DNA of 64,000 nucleotides from Micromonospora narathiwatensis (lineage in GTDB: Bacteria > Actinomycetota > Actinomycetes > Mycobacteriales > Micromonosporaceae). The notes beneath the pieces were generated by a model. That model was not told the origin of the DNA. It was given only the letters and a program-made list of their open reading frames with translations, and ran no database searches. The stretch's first letter is position 1. Every line of letters begins with the position of its first letter. Shown in pieces: positions 41,701 to 49,913 of the stretch. The DNA lies in assembly GCF_900089605.1 (NCBI RefSeq), contig NZ_LT594324.1, forward strand, positions 1 through 64,000. The letters are read 5' to 3'. The translations under genes were made by a program, and so were the position numbers.

Positions 41701-44700
41701 TACGACGCGCACGGTCGTACCACGTCCACCTGGGACGCGATGGGTGCCCTCACCACCACCGCATACACGCCGGCGGTTGGTGGACCGCTCACCGCGACCA
41801 CCGTCACCAACCCGCTGCAACACGTCAGCACCACCACGGCACAGCCCGCGTGGGGTCTGCCCACACGCAGCGTGGACGCGAACGGCAAGGTCACCGACCT
41901 CGCCTACGACGCGCTCGGCCGGCTCACCTCGGTCTGGCAGCCGGGCCGGGACAAGGCCACCCAGACCGCCAACCTGACGTACGGCTACCTGATCCGGGAC
42001 ACCGCGCCCACCGTCGTTTCCACCGCCCAGCTCAACAACGCGGGCAACTACGTCACGTCGTACACCCTGTACGACGGGCTGCTCCGGGCTCGGCAGACCC
42101 AGACGCCGTCGCCGTCCGGCGGCCGGCTGCTCACTGACACCTTCTACGACACCGCTGGCCGGCAGGTCCGGTCGTACGGCAGCTATCACACCAGCGGGAA
42201 CCCCGGCACCACCCTCGTCACGGCCACCGAGGCGGCGTTCGTGCCGAACCAGAGCCGGACGGTGTACGACGGCGCCGGCCGAACGATCGCGTCGATCTTC
42301 CAGCCGTACGCGGCCGAACGGTGGCGCACCTCGACCTACTACGCGGGTGACCGCACCGATGTCACCCCGCCGGCCGGCGGGACCGCGACGTCGACGGTCA
42401 CGGACGCCCGCGGTCGCACCGTCGAGCTGCGGCAGTACAACGGCCCGGCACCCACCCCCGGAGTGTCCGGTTCATGGGATGCGACGAGGTACGCGTTCAA
42501 CCGCAAGAGCCAACTCGCCGAGGTGACCGACCCGGTCGGCAACAAGTGGACCTATACCTACGACATCCGTGGCCGGCAGATCGAGACCCGGGACCCGGAC
42601 CGGGGACCGACCACCAACACCTACGACAACGGCGGCCGGACCACCAGCACCACCGACGCCCGGGGTAAGACGATCGCCTACCTCTACGACCCGCTGGGCC
42701 GCAAACGCGCCGCGTACGACGACCGGGTCGGCGGCACCATGCGTGCCCAATGGGTCTATGACACCCTGGCCAAGGGATACCTCACCCAGAGCACGCGGTT
42801 CGTGGGCTCCGCCAGCTACCAGGTGAAGGCCCTCGGTTACAACGACCAGTACCAGTCGACCGGCACACAGGTCATCGTCCCGACCTCCGAGACGGGACTC
42901 TCCGGCACCTACAACTTCGAGAACACCTGGAACCCGGACGGCTCCCTGAAGTCGGCCAGTTTCCCAGGGACCGTCGGTGACCTGCCCGCCGAGACCGTCT
43001 CCTACGCCTACACCGACCTGGGCAACGTCACCACGCTGAACACTCTGTACGGCAGTCAGCAACAGGCGTACGTCAGCGCGGTCGTCTACAACGCGCTCGG
43101 CCAGATCGACCAGGTGACCCTGGACACCGGCTCGGGCGGACACGTCTGGCAGGCGTTCACCCGGGAGCTGGAGACGGGCCGGCTGACGGGCATCCGGATC
43201 GACCGGGACTCCGTCGCACCGAACACCGTCTCGGACGTGCGGTACACGTTCGACCCGGTCGGCAACATCACCCAGACCAGGGACGTCACCCCCGATCCGG
43301 TCGACGACACGCAGTGCTTCGCGTACGACCACCTCCGCCGGCTCACCGAAGCGTGGACCCCGGCCTCGGGGGACTGCGTAGCCACGCGGAGTGTCGCCAG
43401 TCTCGGTGGGCCGGCCCCGTACTGGCACTCGTGGAGCTTCGACAAGATCGGCAACCGCCGCACGGAGGTGGTGCACACCTCGTCCGGTGACGCGACCACG
43501 ACCTACGCGTACCCGGCCACGGGAGCGGCGCGACCGCATGCCGTGACGGGCACCAGCGGCGCCACCACCGGCAGCTACACGTACGACGAGAACGGCAACA
43601 CCCTCACCCGGCCCACCAAGTCGTCCGGCACCCAGACACTCACCTGGGATCCGGAGGGTCGGTTGGAGACCAGCGTGGACGGCACCGGGGAGACCCGGTA
43701 CATCTACGACGCCGACGGCAACCGGCTGATTCGCCGCGACCCGACGGGCCGCACGCTCTATCTGCCGGGGCAGGAGATCCGGCACACCACGTCCGGTGGC
43801 GCGAAGACCACCCGCTACTACAGCATCGCCGGTCAGGTGGTGGCGTCGCGTACCGCTGCCGGCGTGAGCTGGCTGGCCGCTGACCACCAGGGCACCGGGC
43901 AGGTGGCCGTCGACGCGGCCACCCAGGCCACCACCATCCGTCGGCAGACTCCGTACGGCGTGCCGCGCGGCGGGGATCCGGCCTGGCCGAACAGTAAGGG
44001 CTTCGTCGGTGGGACGCGGGACAACACCGGTCTCACCCACCTCGGCGCCCGCGAATACGATCCGTCCACCGGTCGGTTCATCAGCGTCGACCCGATCATG
44101 GACCTGACCGATCCACAGCAGTGGAGTGCGTACACCTACAGCAGCAACAGCCCGGTCACCTACTCCGACCCATCGGGTGAGCGGGCCTGCTCGGACGACA
44201 ACTGTGGGCCGGGCGCCGACTACGTGGACCTCGCCGGCAACTACCACGCCGTACCGGGCCACAACGACGGCTGCAACGGGTGCAGCGCTGCCGTCCCGAA
44301 GCGGGGGTACTCGTCCGACGACGAGGAACGGGCCGCGACCGGCAACGCCGACAAGGCGCGGATGCTGCGTGAGATGCGCCACCGGCAGATCTTCCTGGAG
44401 GGCAAGTTCTGGATCGGCAAGCTCCGTGAGGAGATGGTGGAGGCGAACTTCGACGCCTGTAAGATGGGCAATCCGTACGTCTTCGCAGGTTGCACCACCG
44501 GTGCCAACATCGCCAACGAGAAGCTCGCCGAGCAGATCAACGAGGCCCTGGATCGGATCGACGAGTCACGGGCCCGCGAGGGCAAGTTCATCAAGGACAA
44601 GGTGCTGGGCAAGGTCAACTCGGGCTTCGACGACGACGAGTTCGAGATCGCCTTCTGGCTCGCGTTTACCGGGAAGCAGAAGGTCGAATCGCGTGACGAC

Positions 44701-45009
44701 TCGCTGCCAGTCGCCGGCGAATCGGGTAACAGGGGCTTCGACGCGTACGTGGACGGCCATCGCGCGGAGTTCAAAAAGCTCCAGACAAACACTCAGAGCG
44801 CTGCCCGTGACCGGCTGCGCAGCGCCAACGGGCAGCACGTGGACCGGGTATACGTGTTGGTCCGCGACGGGGTCGAGAAGGCGAACGTGGAAGCGGGGCG
44901 GGCCAACTTCATGCGGAATCACTCGAACCCGTCGTTGAAGTACTGGCAGGTGATCGACGGCGGCGCCGGCTGGCAAAGCCCGTTCCAGTCCATCAACCAG
45001 CCGTTGTGA
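38713..45009 (+). CDS. Rhs/YD-repeat polymorphic toxin 2 with PD-(D/E)XK nuclease-like tip
   Basis: The 2,098-residue paralogue of toxin 1 starts with GTG 38713, four bases after GGAGG. It has a signal peptide (TVTATLAATVVASLLHAPAQA), the SpvB-like region, YD repeats and the core LTHLGAREYDPSTGRFISVDP, ending DPSGE (about 1819). The tip is unrelated to that of toxin 1. A charged helical region (RMLREMRHRQIFLEGKFWIG) is followed by GNRGFDAYVDGHRAEFKKLQ, where D2010, E2019 and K2021 fit the Asp-x9-Glu-x-Lys core of PD-(D/E)XK nucleases. DRVYVLVRDG then supplies the next strand, as in CdiA-CT-type DNase/tRNase tips. The predicted target is therefore nucleic acid in the cytoplasm of a rival cell. 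A soluble candidate immunity gene follows. Confidence 0.9.
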   Translation: MQVHMPPAVPPPVRHDRARTLRRTVTATLAATVVASLLHAPAQAAPIGAPYRPSAPKPVPTVPVDKITPSSPAGSKILPDASRRPAPSWPAAGSSIVDLTTTRTTGPAPAGALPIRVAAPEKGVAAPGRVRVQVLDRATTSRTGVNGLLLRLDRADENDSAGTVRASVDYRSFATAYGADWASRLRLVQLPACALSTPADRRCAGTPLPSSNDLAQQTVTADVPVGAAAGGTLVALSAGPSGPAGNYAATSLSASSTWSAGGNSGAFNWSYPLRTPPALNGPAPGLSLNYSSQSVDGRHAASNNQPSSVGEGFEISTGGFIERRYKSCSDDMGGSANNTTKTFDQCWATDNATLSLASGSGELIYNSTEKRWHLRNDDGSRIERRTGASNGDNDGEYWVVTTGDGIQYWFGLNRLPGWKSGDPVTNSALTVPVFGNNPGEPCHATAFADSSCVQAWRWNLDYVVDPSGNSASYWYTKETNKYGRRLDPNDAVTYDRASSPQRIDYGTRRDNGVDSALSGSAPMRVTFTAADRCLSSCATHDAAHWPDTPWDAACAGTSCPDNFSPTFWTTKRLQAVNTQVRSGSGYTDVERWTFTHTFPDPGDGTRAGLWLDRISHTGLFGGTASLPDVRFAYTQLANRVDTIDFAAAMNWMRIARITNESGGTVNVTYSAPDCVAGQPMPTPHTNTRRCYPVIWTPEGYTNPVTDWFHKYVVTTVYETDHTGGVPPQGSPRVVYTYSYLDGAAWHYNDDDGLIDPKNKTWSDYRGYGRVAVTVGDPGEQTYSETRYFRGMNGDRLSPSGGTRSVNIDGIADEDWYAGMTRETKTFNGPGGAVVSRQTNEPWTSPVTATRTINGDTVTARFSRIATVRDFTTLDGGRGERVTRTTTGYDQYGMVVSVDDLGQEGVDGDELCTKTDYAPRNTTAWLMDRVHRTQSYAVKCGDTGGTLSADQVIGEVRNSYDDQAFQSVATRGLVTRIERMESWSSGTPTFSTVGRAAYDAHGRTTSTWDAMGALTTTAYTPAVGGPLTATTVTNPLQHVSTTTAQPAWGLPTRSVDANGKVTDLAYDALGRLTSVWQPGRDKATQTANLTYGYLIRDTAPTVVSTAQLNNAGNYVTSYTLYDGLLRARQTQTPSPSGGRLLTDTFYDTAGRQVRSYGSYHTSGNPGTTLVTATEAAFVPNQSRTVYDGAGRTIASIFQPYAAERWRTSTYYAGDRTDVTPPAGGTATSTVTDARGRTVELRQYNGPAPTPGVSGSWDATRYAFNRKSQLAEVTDPVGNKWTYTYDIRGRQIETRDPDRGPTTNTYDNGGRTTSTTDARGKTIAYLYDPLGRKRAAYDDRVGGTMRAQWVYDTLAKGYLTQSTRFVGSASYQVKALGYNDQYQSTGTQVIVPTSETGLSGTYNFENTWNPDGSLKSASFPGTVGDLPAETVSYAYTDLGNVTTLNTLYGSQQQAYVSAVVYNALGQIDQVTLDTGSGGHVWQAFTRELETGRLTGIRIDRDSVAPNTVSDVRYTFDPVGNITQTRDVTPDPVDDTQCFAYDHLRRLTEAWTPASGDCVATRSVASLGGPAPYWHSWSFDKIGNRRTEVVHTSSGDATTTYAYPATGAARPHAVTGTSGATTGSYTYDENGNTLTRPTKSSGTQTLTWDPEGRLETSVDGTGETRYIYDADGNRLIRRDPTGRTLYLPGQEIRHTTSGGAKTTRYYSIAGQVVASRTAAGVSWLAADHQGTGQVAVDAATQATTIRRQTPYGVPRGGDPAWPNSKGFVGGTRDNTGLTHLGAREYDPSTGRFISVDPIMDLTDPQQWSAYTYSSNSPVTYSDPSGERACSDDNCGPGADYVDLAGNYHAVPGHNDGCNGCSAAVPKRGYSSDDEERAATGNADKARMLREMRHRQIFLEGKFWIGKLREEMVEANFDACKMGNPYVFAGCTTGANIANEKLAEQINEALDRIDESRAREGKFIKDKVLGKVNSGFDDDEFEIAFWLAFTGKQKVESRDDSLPVAGESGNRGFDAYVDGHRAEFKKLQTNTQSAARDRLRSANGQHVDRVYVLVRDGVEKANVEAGRANFMRNHSNPSLKYWQVIDGGAGWQSPFQSINQPL

Positions 45010-45059
45010 GGTTCGCCCAGGGATGATCACGCATCGTCCGTCGGGCAGATGAGGATCCA

Positions 45060-45096
45060 GGTGCCCCCGCTGGTTGAATCGAGCAGCGGGGGCACC
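45060..45096 (+). terminator. Hairpin between toxin 2 and its candidate immunity gene
   Basis: GGTGCCCCCGCTG pairs with CAGCGGGGGCACC (13 bp, 11-base loop), 50 bases after the toxin stop. It suggests that the next gene can be expressed independently. Confidence 0.6.
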
Positions 45097-45155
45097 GCCC
45101 GGCGTGGAACCAGCGGACTTCCACCCGATCGGCCAAGCGAAAGGGACGATGGACC

Positions 45156-45554
45156 ATGAACGACTACTCGCTCGTGGTGGGCCTACTCGACGAGCGGCAG
45201 TCGTTCGAGCAACTCGTGGACGTGGTCGCCGTAGCGACCGGCGCGACCGTCACGGATCTGCCCGGCGAGAAACCGTCGGTGGAGGGCGCGCTTCCCACGG
45301 GGCACTTCTGGGTGGAGTTCGACCCGGCCGATATCGAGCCGTTCGCCAGCAACCCGTACGTGATCGATGTGACGTTGACGGATCCGTCGGCGGAACCAAG
45401 GCTGGCCGAGACGATCTTCGCCGCTCTCGTCGCCCACGGTTACCGGGTGGCCATCCTCGAGAACGGCGGGGTGATCCGCGCCTCGCACCACGTCGAGGAA
45501 TCCGTCGCGGACGGGGCGGGCGGCAACGGTGGACAGGCCGAGCCGTCAAAGTGA
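45156..45554 (+). CDS. Small soluble protein, candidate immunity protein of toxin 2
   Basis: The 132-residue acidic protein has no signal peptide or membrane helix. It starts at ATG 45156 after AAGGGACG. Alternating strands and helices are suggested (YSLVVGLLDERQSFEQLVDVVAVATGA, HFWVEFDPADIEPFASNPYVIDVTLTD, LAETIFAALVAHGYRVAILE). No named family recognised. A cytoplasmic protein directly after a nuclease-tipped toxin is the expected form of its immunity partner; this is inference from position and compartment. It ends five bases before the convergent response regulator gene. Confidence 0.65.
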   Translation: MNDYSLVVGLLDERQSFEQLVDVVAVATGATVTDLPGEKPSVEGALPTGHFWVEFDPADIEPFASNPYVIDVTLTDPSAEPRLAETIFAALVAHGYRVAILENGGVIRASHHVEESVADGAGGNGGQAEPSK

Positions 45555-45559
45555 TGCGC

Positions 45560-46213
45560 TCACCCGGAATGACCTGACCGCCGGAGGTGCACGAGCACCG
45601 CGAGCACCCGCCGGTGGTCCTCGTCGGAGGAGGCCAGGCCGAGCTTGGCCATGATCGAGCTGACGTGCGCCTCGACGGTCCGCTCGGTCAGCCACAGGCG
45701 GCGGGCGATCCCGACGTTCGTGCGCCCCTCGGCCATCAGCGCGAGCACCTCCCGCTCCCGGGCGGTGAGGGTGCTGAGCGGGTCGTCCGGCGGCCGGTGG
45801 CCGATGAGCCGGGTGACCACCTCCGGGTCCAGCGCCGACCCGCCGGCCGCGACCCGTCGCAGGGCGTCGAGGAAGTCGTCGACGTCGAGGACACGGTCCT
45901 TGAGCAGATAGCCGAACCGCCCGCCGGCGACGAGATCCACCGAGTGCCGGGTCTCGATGTGCTGGGAGAGCAGCACGATGCCGAGGTTCGGGTGGCGGGT
46001 ACGGATCTGGCGCGCGGCGCGGGCGCCGTCGTCGGTGTGGTCGGGCGGCATCCGTACGTCGATGATGGCCAGGTCCGGCGCGGCCTCCTCGGCGGCGACC
46101 AGCAGGCCCGGGGCGTCGACGGCCTTGCCGACCACCTCGTGCCCGGCGTCGACGAGCAACCGGGCCAGGCCCTCGCGAAACAGCGTCGAGTCCTCGCCGA
46201 TCACGATCCGCAC
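45560..46213 (-). CDS. NarL/LuxR-family response regulator
   Basis: The 217-residue protein has a receiver domain ([20 protein letters not shown]; phospho-acceptor Asp in [16 protein letters not shown]; Lys in [14 protein letters not shown]) and a C-terminal LuxR helix-turn-helix ([45 protein letters not shown]). It starts with GTG and overlaps the end of the histidine kinase gene by 13 bases, so the two form a two-component system. Its targets are unknown; the divergent membrane protein genes at 48344 are candidates. Confidence 0.95.
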   Translation of the reverse strand: MRIVIGEDSTLFREGLARLLVDAGHEVVGKAVDAPGLLVAAEEAAPDLAIIDVRMPPDHTDDGARAARQIRTRHPNLGIVLLSQHIETRHSVDLVAGGRFGYLLKDRVLDVDDFLDALRRVAAGGSALDPEVVTRLIGHRPPDDPLSTLTAREREVLALMAEGRTNVGIARRLWLTERTVEAHVSSIMAKLGLASSDEDHRRVLAVLVHLRRSGHSG

Positions 46214-48183
46214 GGCAGCACCGCCTCGACGAGGGTCCCGTTGCCGCGCTGGCCGGCCACCGTGAGCGCACCCCCGGCGGCGGCCACCCGGTCGCCGATG
46301 CCCGCCAGCCCGCCGCCGGGCCGCACCCGGGCCCCACCGACGCCGTCGTCGCGGACCGTCACCGTCAGATCGTTGTCGGCCCGGGCCACCCGCAGGTGTA
46401 CGGCGCTGGCGCCGGAGTGCTTGACCACGTTCGTCAGCGCCTCGCTGGCCACGTAGTAGGCGGTGGTGGCGAGGTCCTCGGGCACCGGCTCGGGGCAGAC
46501 GTCGAGGGTGACCGCCAGCGGTACGCCGCGGACCAGCATCGTCAGCGCGTTGGCCAGCCCCTCGTCGAGGCTGGACGGGCGCAGCCCGTGCGCGATCTGC
46601 CGCAGCTCCGCGACCGCGGTGCCCAGTTCGGCGACCGCCTGGTCGAGCAGGCCGGAGACGTCGGTTTCGGGAAGGTGCCGCTGGGCGAGCCGCAGCGCCA
46701 TGCCGAGGGAGACCAGCCGCTGCTGGGCGCCGTCGTGCAGGTCGCGCTCCAGGCGCAGCCGTTCGGCGTACCCGGCGCGCAGCAGCCGCGCCCGGCTGGC
46801 CTCCACGTCGAGCAGGGCGCGGCGTAGCTGCAACCGCAGCCGGACCACCTCGACGAGCAGCGCGCAGGCGTCGGCGAGTTCGCGCATCAGCTCGCGGGTT
46901 GTGGTCCCGCCGCGGACGAGTACGCCGATCTGCTGGCCACCGAGGCGGATCACGGTCGCGTCCTCGGCCACCCCGAAGCTCTCCCCGGTCGCGGTGACCA
47001 GCTCGTTCGTGCCCGGCATCCGGTAGCCGACGCGTACCTCCGGATCGCGCAGCGCCTGCCGCAGCGCCTCCTCTAGCCGTTCCGGCGCCGCCTCACCGGC
47101 GTGCATCCGATCGCGGAGGTCCTCGATCGCCGCGAGCGCTGCCCGCCGGGCGGGATAGAACCGGCGGTCCACCTCGCGCTGCAACCGGACGCGCAGCGGG
47201 GACAGGGCGAGCGCGCAGACCGCCGTGGCGCCAGCCGCGGCCACCGGCGACGAACGGCCGGCCGCGACGCCCGCGACGAACATGGCGACCGTGTAGAAGG
47301 CCAGCAGCGCGGCGGTGACCAGGCCGTAGGTGACCGTGGCGCTCAGCGCCTTGTTCACGTCGTACAGGTCGTGGCGGAGGATGCCGATCGCGGTCGCCGT
47401 CGGGACCGCGATCAGCGTCGCGGCGAGCCCGACCACGGCCAGGTCCGGCCCGTCGAGCAGCAGGTAGCTCAGCCAGCACAGCAACAGCGTCGCGGGCAGG
47501 AAGAACGCACCGAGCGCGAACCACTTCACCTGCGCCCGGCGTACCGGGTCGGTGGCCCGCCGGTACCGCACCACCATCGCCACCGTGGACGCGACGAGCA
47601 GGGCGAGCAGCCCGGGCAGCAGGGCGACCGCGATCGGTCCGAGCACCCGCGCCAGCGACGGTGGCGGGGTGCCGAACGCGTGGTCGACGTCCGCGAACGG
47701 CGGCGGGAACGGGGCGGGGTCGAGGCCGGTGAGCATGATGAACGCCGCCGGCACCACCACGAGGCCGGCGGCCACCACCCGCCAGCGCCGGCCGGGCAGC
47801 AGCCGACCGTCGGGGAAGAGCAGCATGAGCAGCGCCGCCGGCACGTAGTTGAGCATCCAGGAGCCCTGGGCCGTGGTGACCAGGAGCGACGAGACCGGCA
47901 ACCGCCCCGGATGGTGCGCCACGACATACCCGTAGACGTCGGTCAGGGCGACCCAGATGGCGAGCAGCCCGAACAAGGTGAGCAGGGCGCCGACCAGGTT
48001 GGTCGGGCGTCTCGTCACGATCAGCATGCCCAGAACCACGGAGGCGGCGGCGAGCAGGCAGGCGGTCGCGAAGTAGACGGTCTGACCGGCGTCGCGGCCG
48101 AGGGTCAGCAGCCAACCGCCCGCGCCGACGAGCGCGACGGCGACCGCCGTCATCGCGTACGCGACCAGCCGCGGCATCGTCAT
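46201..48183 (-). CDS. Sensor histidine kinase (HisKA_3), multi-helix membrane sensor
   Basis: The 660-residue kinase starts at ATG 48183; a much longer in-frame ORF upstream runs over divergent genes and is rejected. About nine N-terminal helices form the sensor ([50 protein letters not shown] and others). A GAF-like cytoplasmic part ([23 protein letters not shown]) follows. The HisKA_3 dimerisation helix has [20 protein letters not shown] with the phosphorylated His. The HATPase domain shows [15 protein letters not shown] (N box) and [21 protein letters not shown] (G boxes). It partners the response regulator at 45560. Confidence 0.93.
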   Translation of the reverse strand: MTMPRLVAYAMTAVAVALVGAGGWLLTLGRDAGQTVYFATACLLAAASVVLGMLIVTRRPTNLVGALLTLFGLLAIWVALTDVYGYVVAHHPGRLPVSSLLVTTAQGSWMLNYVPAALLMLLFPDGRLLPGRRWRVVAAGLVVVPAAFIMLTGLDPAPFPPPFADVDHAFGTPPPSLARVLGPIAVALLPGLLALLVASTVAMVVRYRRATDPVRRAQVKWFALGAFFLPATLLLCWLSYLLLDGPDLAVVGLAATLIAVPTATAIGILRHDLYDVNKALSATVTYGLVTAALLAFYTVAMFVAGVAAGRSSPVAAAGATAVCALALSPLRVRLQREVDRRFYPARRAALAAIEDLRDRMHAGEAAPERLEEALRQALRDPEVRVGYRMPGTNELVTATGESFGVAEDATVIRLGGQQIGVLVRGGTTTRELMRELADACALLVEVVRLRLQLRRALLDVEASRARLLRAGYAERLRLERDLHDGAQQRLVSLGMALRLAQRHLPETDVSGLLDQAVAELGTAVAELRQIAHGLRPSSLDEGLANALTMLVRGVPLAVTLDVCPEPVPEDLATTAYYVASEALTNVVKHSGASAVHLRVARADNDLTVTVRDDGVGGARVRPGGGLAGIGDRVAAAGGALTVAGQRGNGTLVEAVLPCGS

Positions 48184-48343
48184 GGCGTTCACCGTAGGCC
48201 CACCGTGGCGCCGACGGATACGTGCCAGCACGGAGATGCCCTCCGTACTTTCCCGCACCCCGGGTCCCGCGTCCGCCACGATGCGCTCCCCGGTGCGTCC
48301 GGCGAAAACTGCTGGCCAGGACATCCGCTCAAGGGAGGCAATC

Positions 48344-48712
48344 GTGAGACATCCGCGCGGCTTCATCGTCGGTCTCGTACTCGCCGGCGTGCTCGGCCTC
48401 AGCGACCTGGCCACCGGGTTCTTCGGAGTGGGCGGGGAGGGCCAGCCGCCGGTCGCCGCCGCCGTGGTGATCACCCTGCTCGGCGCGATCACCCTCGCCG
48501 GCGGCTGGTTCGCCTGGCGCGGACGGCGGGGCGGCCTGGTCTCGGTGATCGTCACCCGGATCCTGTCCGGCCTCGCCGTGCTGCCGGCGTTCGGCGACGA
48601 CAGCATCTCCACCGCGAACGAGGTGCTCATCGGCGCCGGTCTCGTGGTCACCGTCGCCGCCCTGATCCTGATCTGGCCGGGCCTCCGGCGTCCGGCGGTG
48701 GCCACGTCATGA
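48344..48712 (+). CDS. Small membrane protein
   Basis: GTG 48344 lies five bases after GGGAGG. The 122-residue protein has four helices (FIVGLVLAGVLGLSDLATGFF, AAAVVITLLGAITLAGGWFAW, LVSVIVTRILSGLAVLPAF, NEVLIGAGLVVTVAALILIW). No enzyme motif. The next gene overlaps by four bases. It is divergent from the kinase, about 160 bases away, and may be regulated by that system. Confidence 0.8.
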   Translation: MRHPRGFIVGLVLAGVLGLSDLATGFFGVGGEGQPPVAAAVVITLLGAITLAGGWFAWRGRRGGLVSVIVTRILSGLAVLPAFGDDSISTANEVLIGAGLVVTVAALILIWPGLRRPAVATS

Positions 48713-49386
48713 CCGCCACCCTCGACCGTGAGGCCACGCTCGCCCAGACCGACGCACCGCGCCGGGTCGGCACCGCCCTCACGATGGTGCTCGCCCCCTG
48801 GGGATTCGTGGTCGCCAACGCCTGTTACGCCTGGGCCACCCGCAACGGCGGCAGCGACCAGACCGGCGCGGACAGCCTCGCCCTCGCCGCCGCGCATCCG
48901 GGGCCGCTGCGGGCGTCGACCATCGCGGCCATGCTCGGCTGCCTGCTCATCATCCCGGCGACGCTCGGCGCCATCGGGTTCACCCGGCAGCGGGCGAACC
49001 GGCTCGGCCTCATCGGCGGATCCCTCATGATCGGCGGGTACGTGGCGTACTTCGGCGTCGCGATGAAGGGCCTCGTCGACCTGGCCATGGCCCAGCGCGG
49101 CGGCCCCACCGGCGACTACGCCGCGGTGCTGGACGCCGCGAGCGAGTCCGCCATCCCGTTCCTGCTGCTCTTCGTGATCGGGAACATCCTCGGCACCCTG
49201 CTGCTCGGCATCGCCCTGCTGCGCGCCCGGACCGCGCCGACCTTGGCCGCGGTCGCGATCTGCTGCTGGCCGGTGCTGCACGTGACCGGCCTGATCGCTG
49301 GCACCGAGTGGTTCGAGGTCACCGGCGCCACGCTCCAGGCCGTCGGCTTCGCCGTCCTGGCGCTCCGGCTGGCCCGCACCAGCTGA
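48709..49386 (+). CDS. Membrane protein of unknown function (DUF4386-like plan)
   Basis: The 225-residue protein starts at ATG 48709, overlapping the previous stop (ATGA). It has six helices (ALTMVLAPWGFVVANACYAW, ASTIAAMLGCLLIIPATLGAI, LIGGSLMIGGYVAYFGVAM, AIPFLLLFVIGNILGTLLLGIALL, AVAICCWPVLHVTGLIAG, LQAVGFAVLALRLA). The general layout resembles DUF4386-type membrane proteins, but I am not sure. It is cotranscribed with the small membrane protein. Confidence 0.75.
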   Translation: MTATLDREATLAQTDAPRRVGTALTMVLAPWGFVVANACYAWATRNGGSDQTGADSLALAAAHPGPLRASTIAAMLGCLLIIPATLGAIGFTRQRANRLGLIGGSLMIGGYVAYFGVAMKGLVDLAMAQRGGPTGDYAAVLDAASESAIPFLLLFVIGNILGTLLLGIALLRARTAPTLAAVAICCWPVLHVTGLIAGTEWFEVTGATLQAVGFAVLALRLARTS

Positions 49387-49485
49387 CCGCTGGCCGGCAT
49401 CCCGAGCACGGGGTGCCGGCCAGCGGCGAGGGTGGCGCGACCCGGTGGTGTTGAATGTAGACAGTCGTGCTGCCGGAGGTGGGTC

Positions 49486-49911
49486 GTGACCGAACTCTCG
49501 CTGCTGATCGAGCCGCCGGCGGCGCTGCCCGCCGACCGGGTCGACGGGCTGGCCGCCGGCCTCGCCGACGACCTGCGGGCGGTACGCGGGCTGCGGGTCG
49601 CGCACGCCCAGGCGCCGGCCGTCGGGCCCGGCAAGTCGGCGCAGGCGTGGGAGCTCGGCATGCTCGTCGTCGGCGGCGTCTTCTCGGCCAGCACCATGCG
49701 GGCCCTGGCCCAGATCGTCGTGGCGTACGCCGACCGGGTGAAGGCCCGGTCGATCCGGGTCCGCAACGGCGACCGGGAGGTCGTGGTCACCGGCGACACA
49801 AGGATCGATCCGGCCGTGCTGGACCGGTTGACGCAGCTTCTCGGCGCACCGTCCGACCCGGCGCTACCCGGTTCGTCGTCGGACGGCGGGAGCACCAGCG
49901 CCGGGAGCTGA
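49486..49911 (+). CDS. EACC1-type effector-associated component
   Basis: The 141-residue protein starts with GTG after GGAGGTGG. It fits the EACC1 pattern: a strand-helix N terminus (LSLLIEPPAALPADRVDGLAAGLADDLRAV), a hydrophobic centre (LGMLVVGGVFSASTMRALAQIVVAYADR), then paired strands rich in Arg (ARSIRVRNGDREVVVTGDTRID) and a final helix (VLDRLTQLLG). EACC1 domains are small constant partners encoded next to caspase-like or other effectors in actinobacterial conflict systems, thought to link effector and trigger. The caspase fusion starts two bases after its stop. Confidence 0.75.
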   Translation: MTELSLLIEPPAALPADRVDGLAAGLADDLRAVRGLRVAHAQAPAVGPGKSAQAWELGMLVVGGVFSASTMRALAQIVVAYADRVKARSIRVRNGDREVVVTGDTRIDPAVLDRLTQLLGAPSDPALPGSSSDGGSTSAGS

Positions 49912-49913
49912 CA

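Noticed and set aside
47101..48708. Plus-strand frame upstream of the membrane protein at 48709
   Set aside because: It is antisense to the kinase; only the part from ATG 48709 has membrane helices and a proper ATGA junction.
48184..49605. Long N-terminal extension of the histidine kinase frame
   Set aside because: It runs across the divergent membrane protein genes, has biased composition and no conserved domain; the kinase starts well at 48183.
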